Shown piece by piece: positions 46,421-46,739 of a stretch of DNA of 46,739 nucleotides. The position numbers and the translations under genes were made by a program. Every line of letters starts with the position of its first letter. The stretch's first letter is position 1. The notes under the pieces were generated by a model. That model was given only the letters and a program-made list of their open reading frames with translations, searched no databases and had not been told where the DNA came from. Source of the stretch: a virus; the IMG/VR virus record IMGVR_UViG_3300044971_000413, positions 1-46,739 of that record. One strand, 5' to 3'.

Positions 46421-46475
46421 ATTCCACACATCCCATTCCACACATCCCATTCCACACACCCAATTCCACCCCCCT
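46421..46475. repeat. 14-bp tandem repeat, about 3.5 copies
   Basis: ATTCCACACATCCC occurs at 46421-46434 and 46435-46448, then ATTCCACACACCCA (46449-46462) and a partial ATTCCACCCCCC. CCCCCCTAAT follows here and again near 46569 and 46622. No gene is convincing from 46399 to the end; an ORF across it is low-complexity Pro/Thr. Confidence 0.8.
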
Positions 46476-46523
46476 AATGCCTACCCTACCTAACCCTTAC
46501 CACCTAGCCACACCCACTCTACC

Positions 46524-46560
46524 TGTGTTGCTTTGCAACACACAATCTTTACAAGATTGT
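46524..46560. other. Two abutting perfect hairpins with 3-nt loops
   Basis: TGTGTTGC-ttt-GCAACACA (46524-46542) is followed at once by ACAATCTT-tac-AAGATTGT (46542-46560). Each stem is 8 bp with no mismatch. There is no T-run, so termination is unlikely to be the whole story. A further 6-bp hairpin CCTGTA/TACAGG lies at 46599-46618. Confidence 0.6.
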
Positions 46561-46696
46561 AGGCTCCACCCCCCTAATTTTCTAACACCTGGAGTATTCC
46601 TGTAGTTCTTTATACAGGACCCCCCCCTAATGTTTTAGGTACCATCTGACAGTGCCGTATATATTTTTGTTTACCCCCGTGGGGGTCGTTGTAGGG

Positions 46697-46739
46697 TTGA
46701 CCGCTACGCGTTGACCGCTACGCGTTGACCGCTACGCGT
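46697..46739. repeat. 14-bp tandem repeat at window end
   Basis: TTGACCGCTACGCG is repeated three times (46697-46710, 46711-46724, 46725-46738) and the sequence stops one base into a fourth copy. The true copy number is therefore unknown. Confidence 0.95.

Noticed and set aside
46402-46605. 67-codon ORF after TerS
   Set aside because: Its Pro/Thr/His-rich product comes from the 14-bp tandem repeats and C-tracts; there is no ribosome site.
46697-46739. Tandem TTGACC units as promoter -35 boxes
   Set aside because: No -10 box lies at the right distance within the window; the 14-bp period explains the repeats better.

Overview
The window reads as the near-complete genome of a tailed, double-stranded DNA bacteriophage (Caudoviricetes) with a short-tail, podovirus-like plan. 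It has large and small terminase subunits, a portal, a scaffold-like protein, a major capsid protein, SU10/P22-type adaptor and nozzle candidates, an S74-type tail fibre and four very long internal (ejection-type) proteins. I see no tape-measure, sheath, integrase or CI-like repressor gene, so it looks strictly lytic. I see no tRNA, IS element or CRISPR array. The gene content resembles phages of aquatic Proteobacteria, but the host cannot be fixed from the sequence.

Layout. 1-1640: a sparse left end with small genes, an excisionase-like HTH protein, a bidirectional terminator and a leftward coiled-coil/membrane protein. 1643-32174: one long rightward structural operon: TerL, portal, a GroES-like co-chaperonin, scaffold, capsid, a cluster of small Lys/Gly/Met-rich proteins (DUF6496- and DUF5872-like), adaptors, tail fibre, nozzle, and internal virion proteins ending in a 1986-residue polyvalent protein with an HExxH site and an LPD38-like region. 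32116-36413: a leftward block with M15 endolysin, dUTPase, RuvC-like resolvase, ERF annealing protein, a Cas4/RecB-like exonuclease and an RHH regulator. 36475-38262: a lone rightward primase-helicase that shares a compact divergent promoter with the RHH gene. 38259-44721: a leftward block with a VWA/zincin protein, a coiled-coil protein and a MoxR-like AAA+ ATPase, a shortened DnaN-like clamp, Cys-rich proteins and several membrane microproteins that fall below usual gene-calling length. 44722-45801: about 1.08 kb without genes but rich in repeats. 45802-46398: terminase small subunit; then a repeat-rich right end that stops inside a 14-bp tandem repeat.

How it fits together. No DNA polymerase gene is visible. 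The phage brings a primase-helicase, a clamp, dUTPase and a recombination set (exonuclease, annealing protein, resolvase), so it probably borrows the host replicase, perhaps through its own clamp. The co-chaperonin sits between portal and scaffold, which suggests it helps fold head proteins. TerS at the right end would lie just upstream of TerL if the ends were joined, as expected for a circularly permuted or terminally redundant genome.

The least explained signals are: a 16-bp palindrome (TGTCTAAATTTAGACA and variants) placed 10-18 nt upstream of five start codons in the leftward block and seen nowhere else in the window; the MoxR / coiled-coil / VWA-zincin cassette; the set of translationally coupled tiny membrane ORFs; and the repeat-rich gene-free kilobase.
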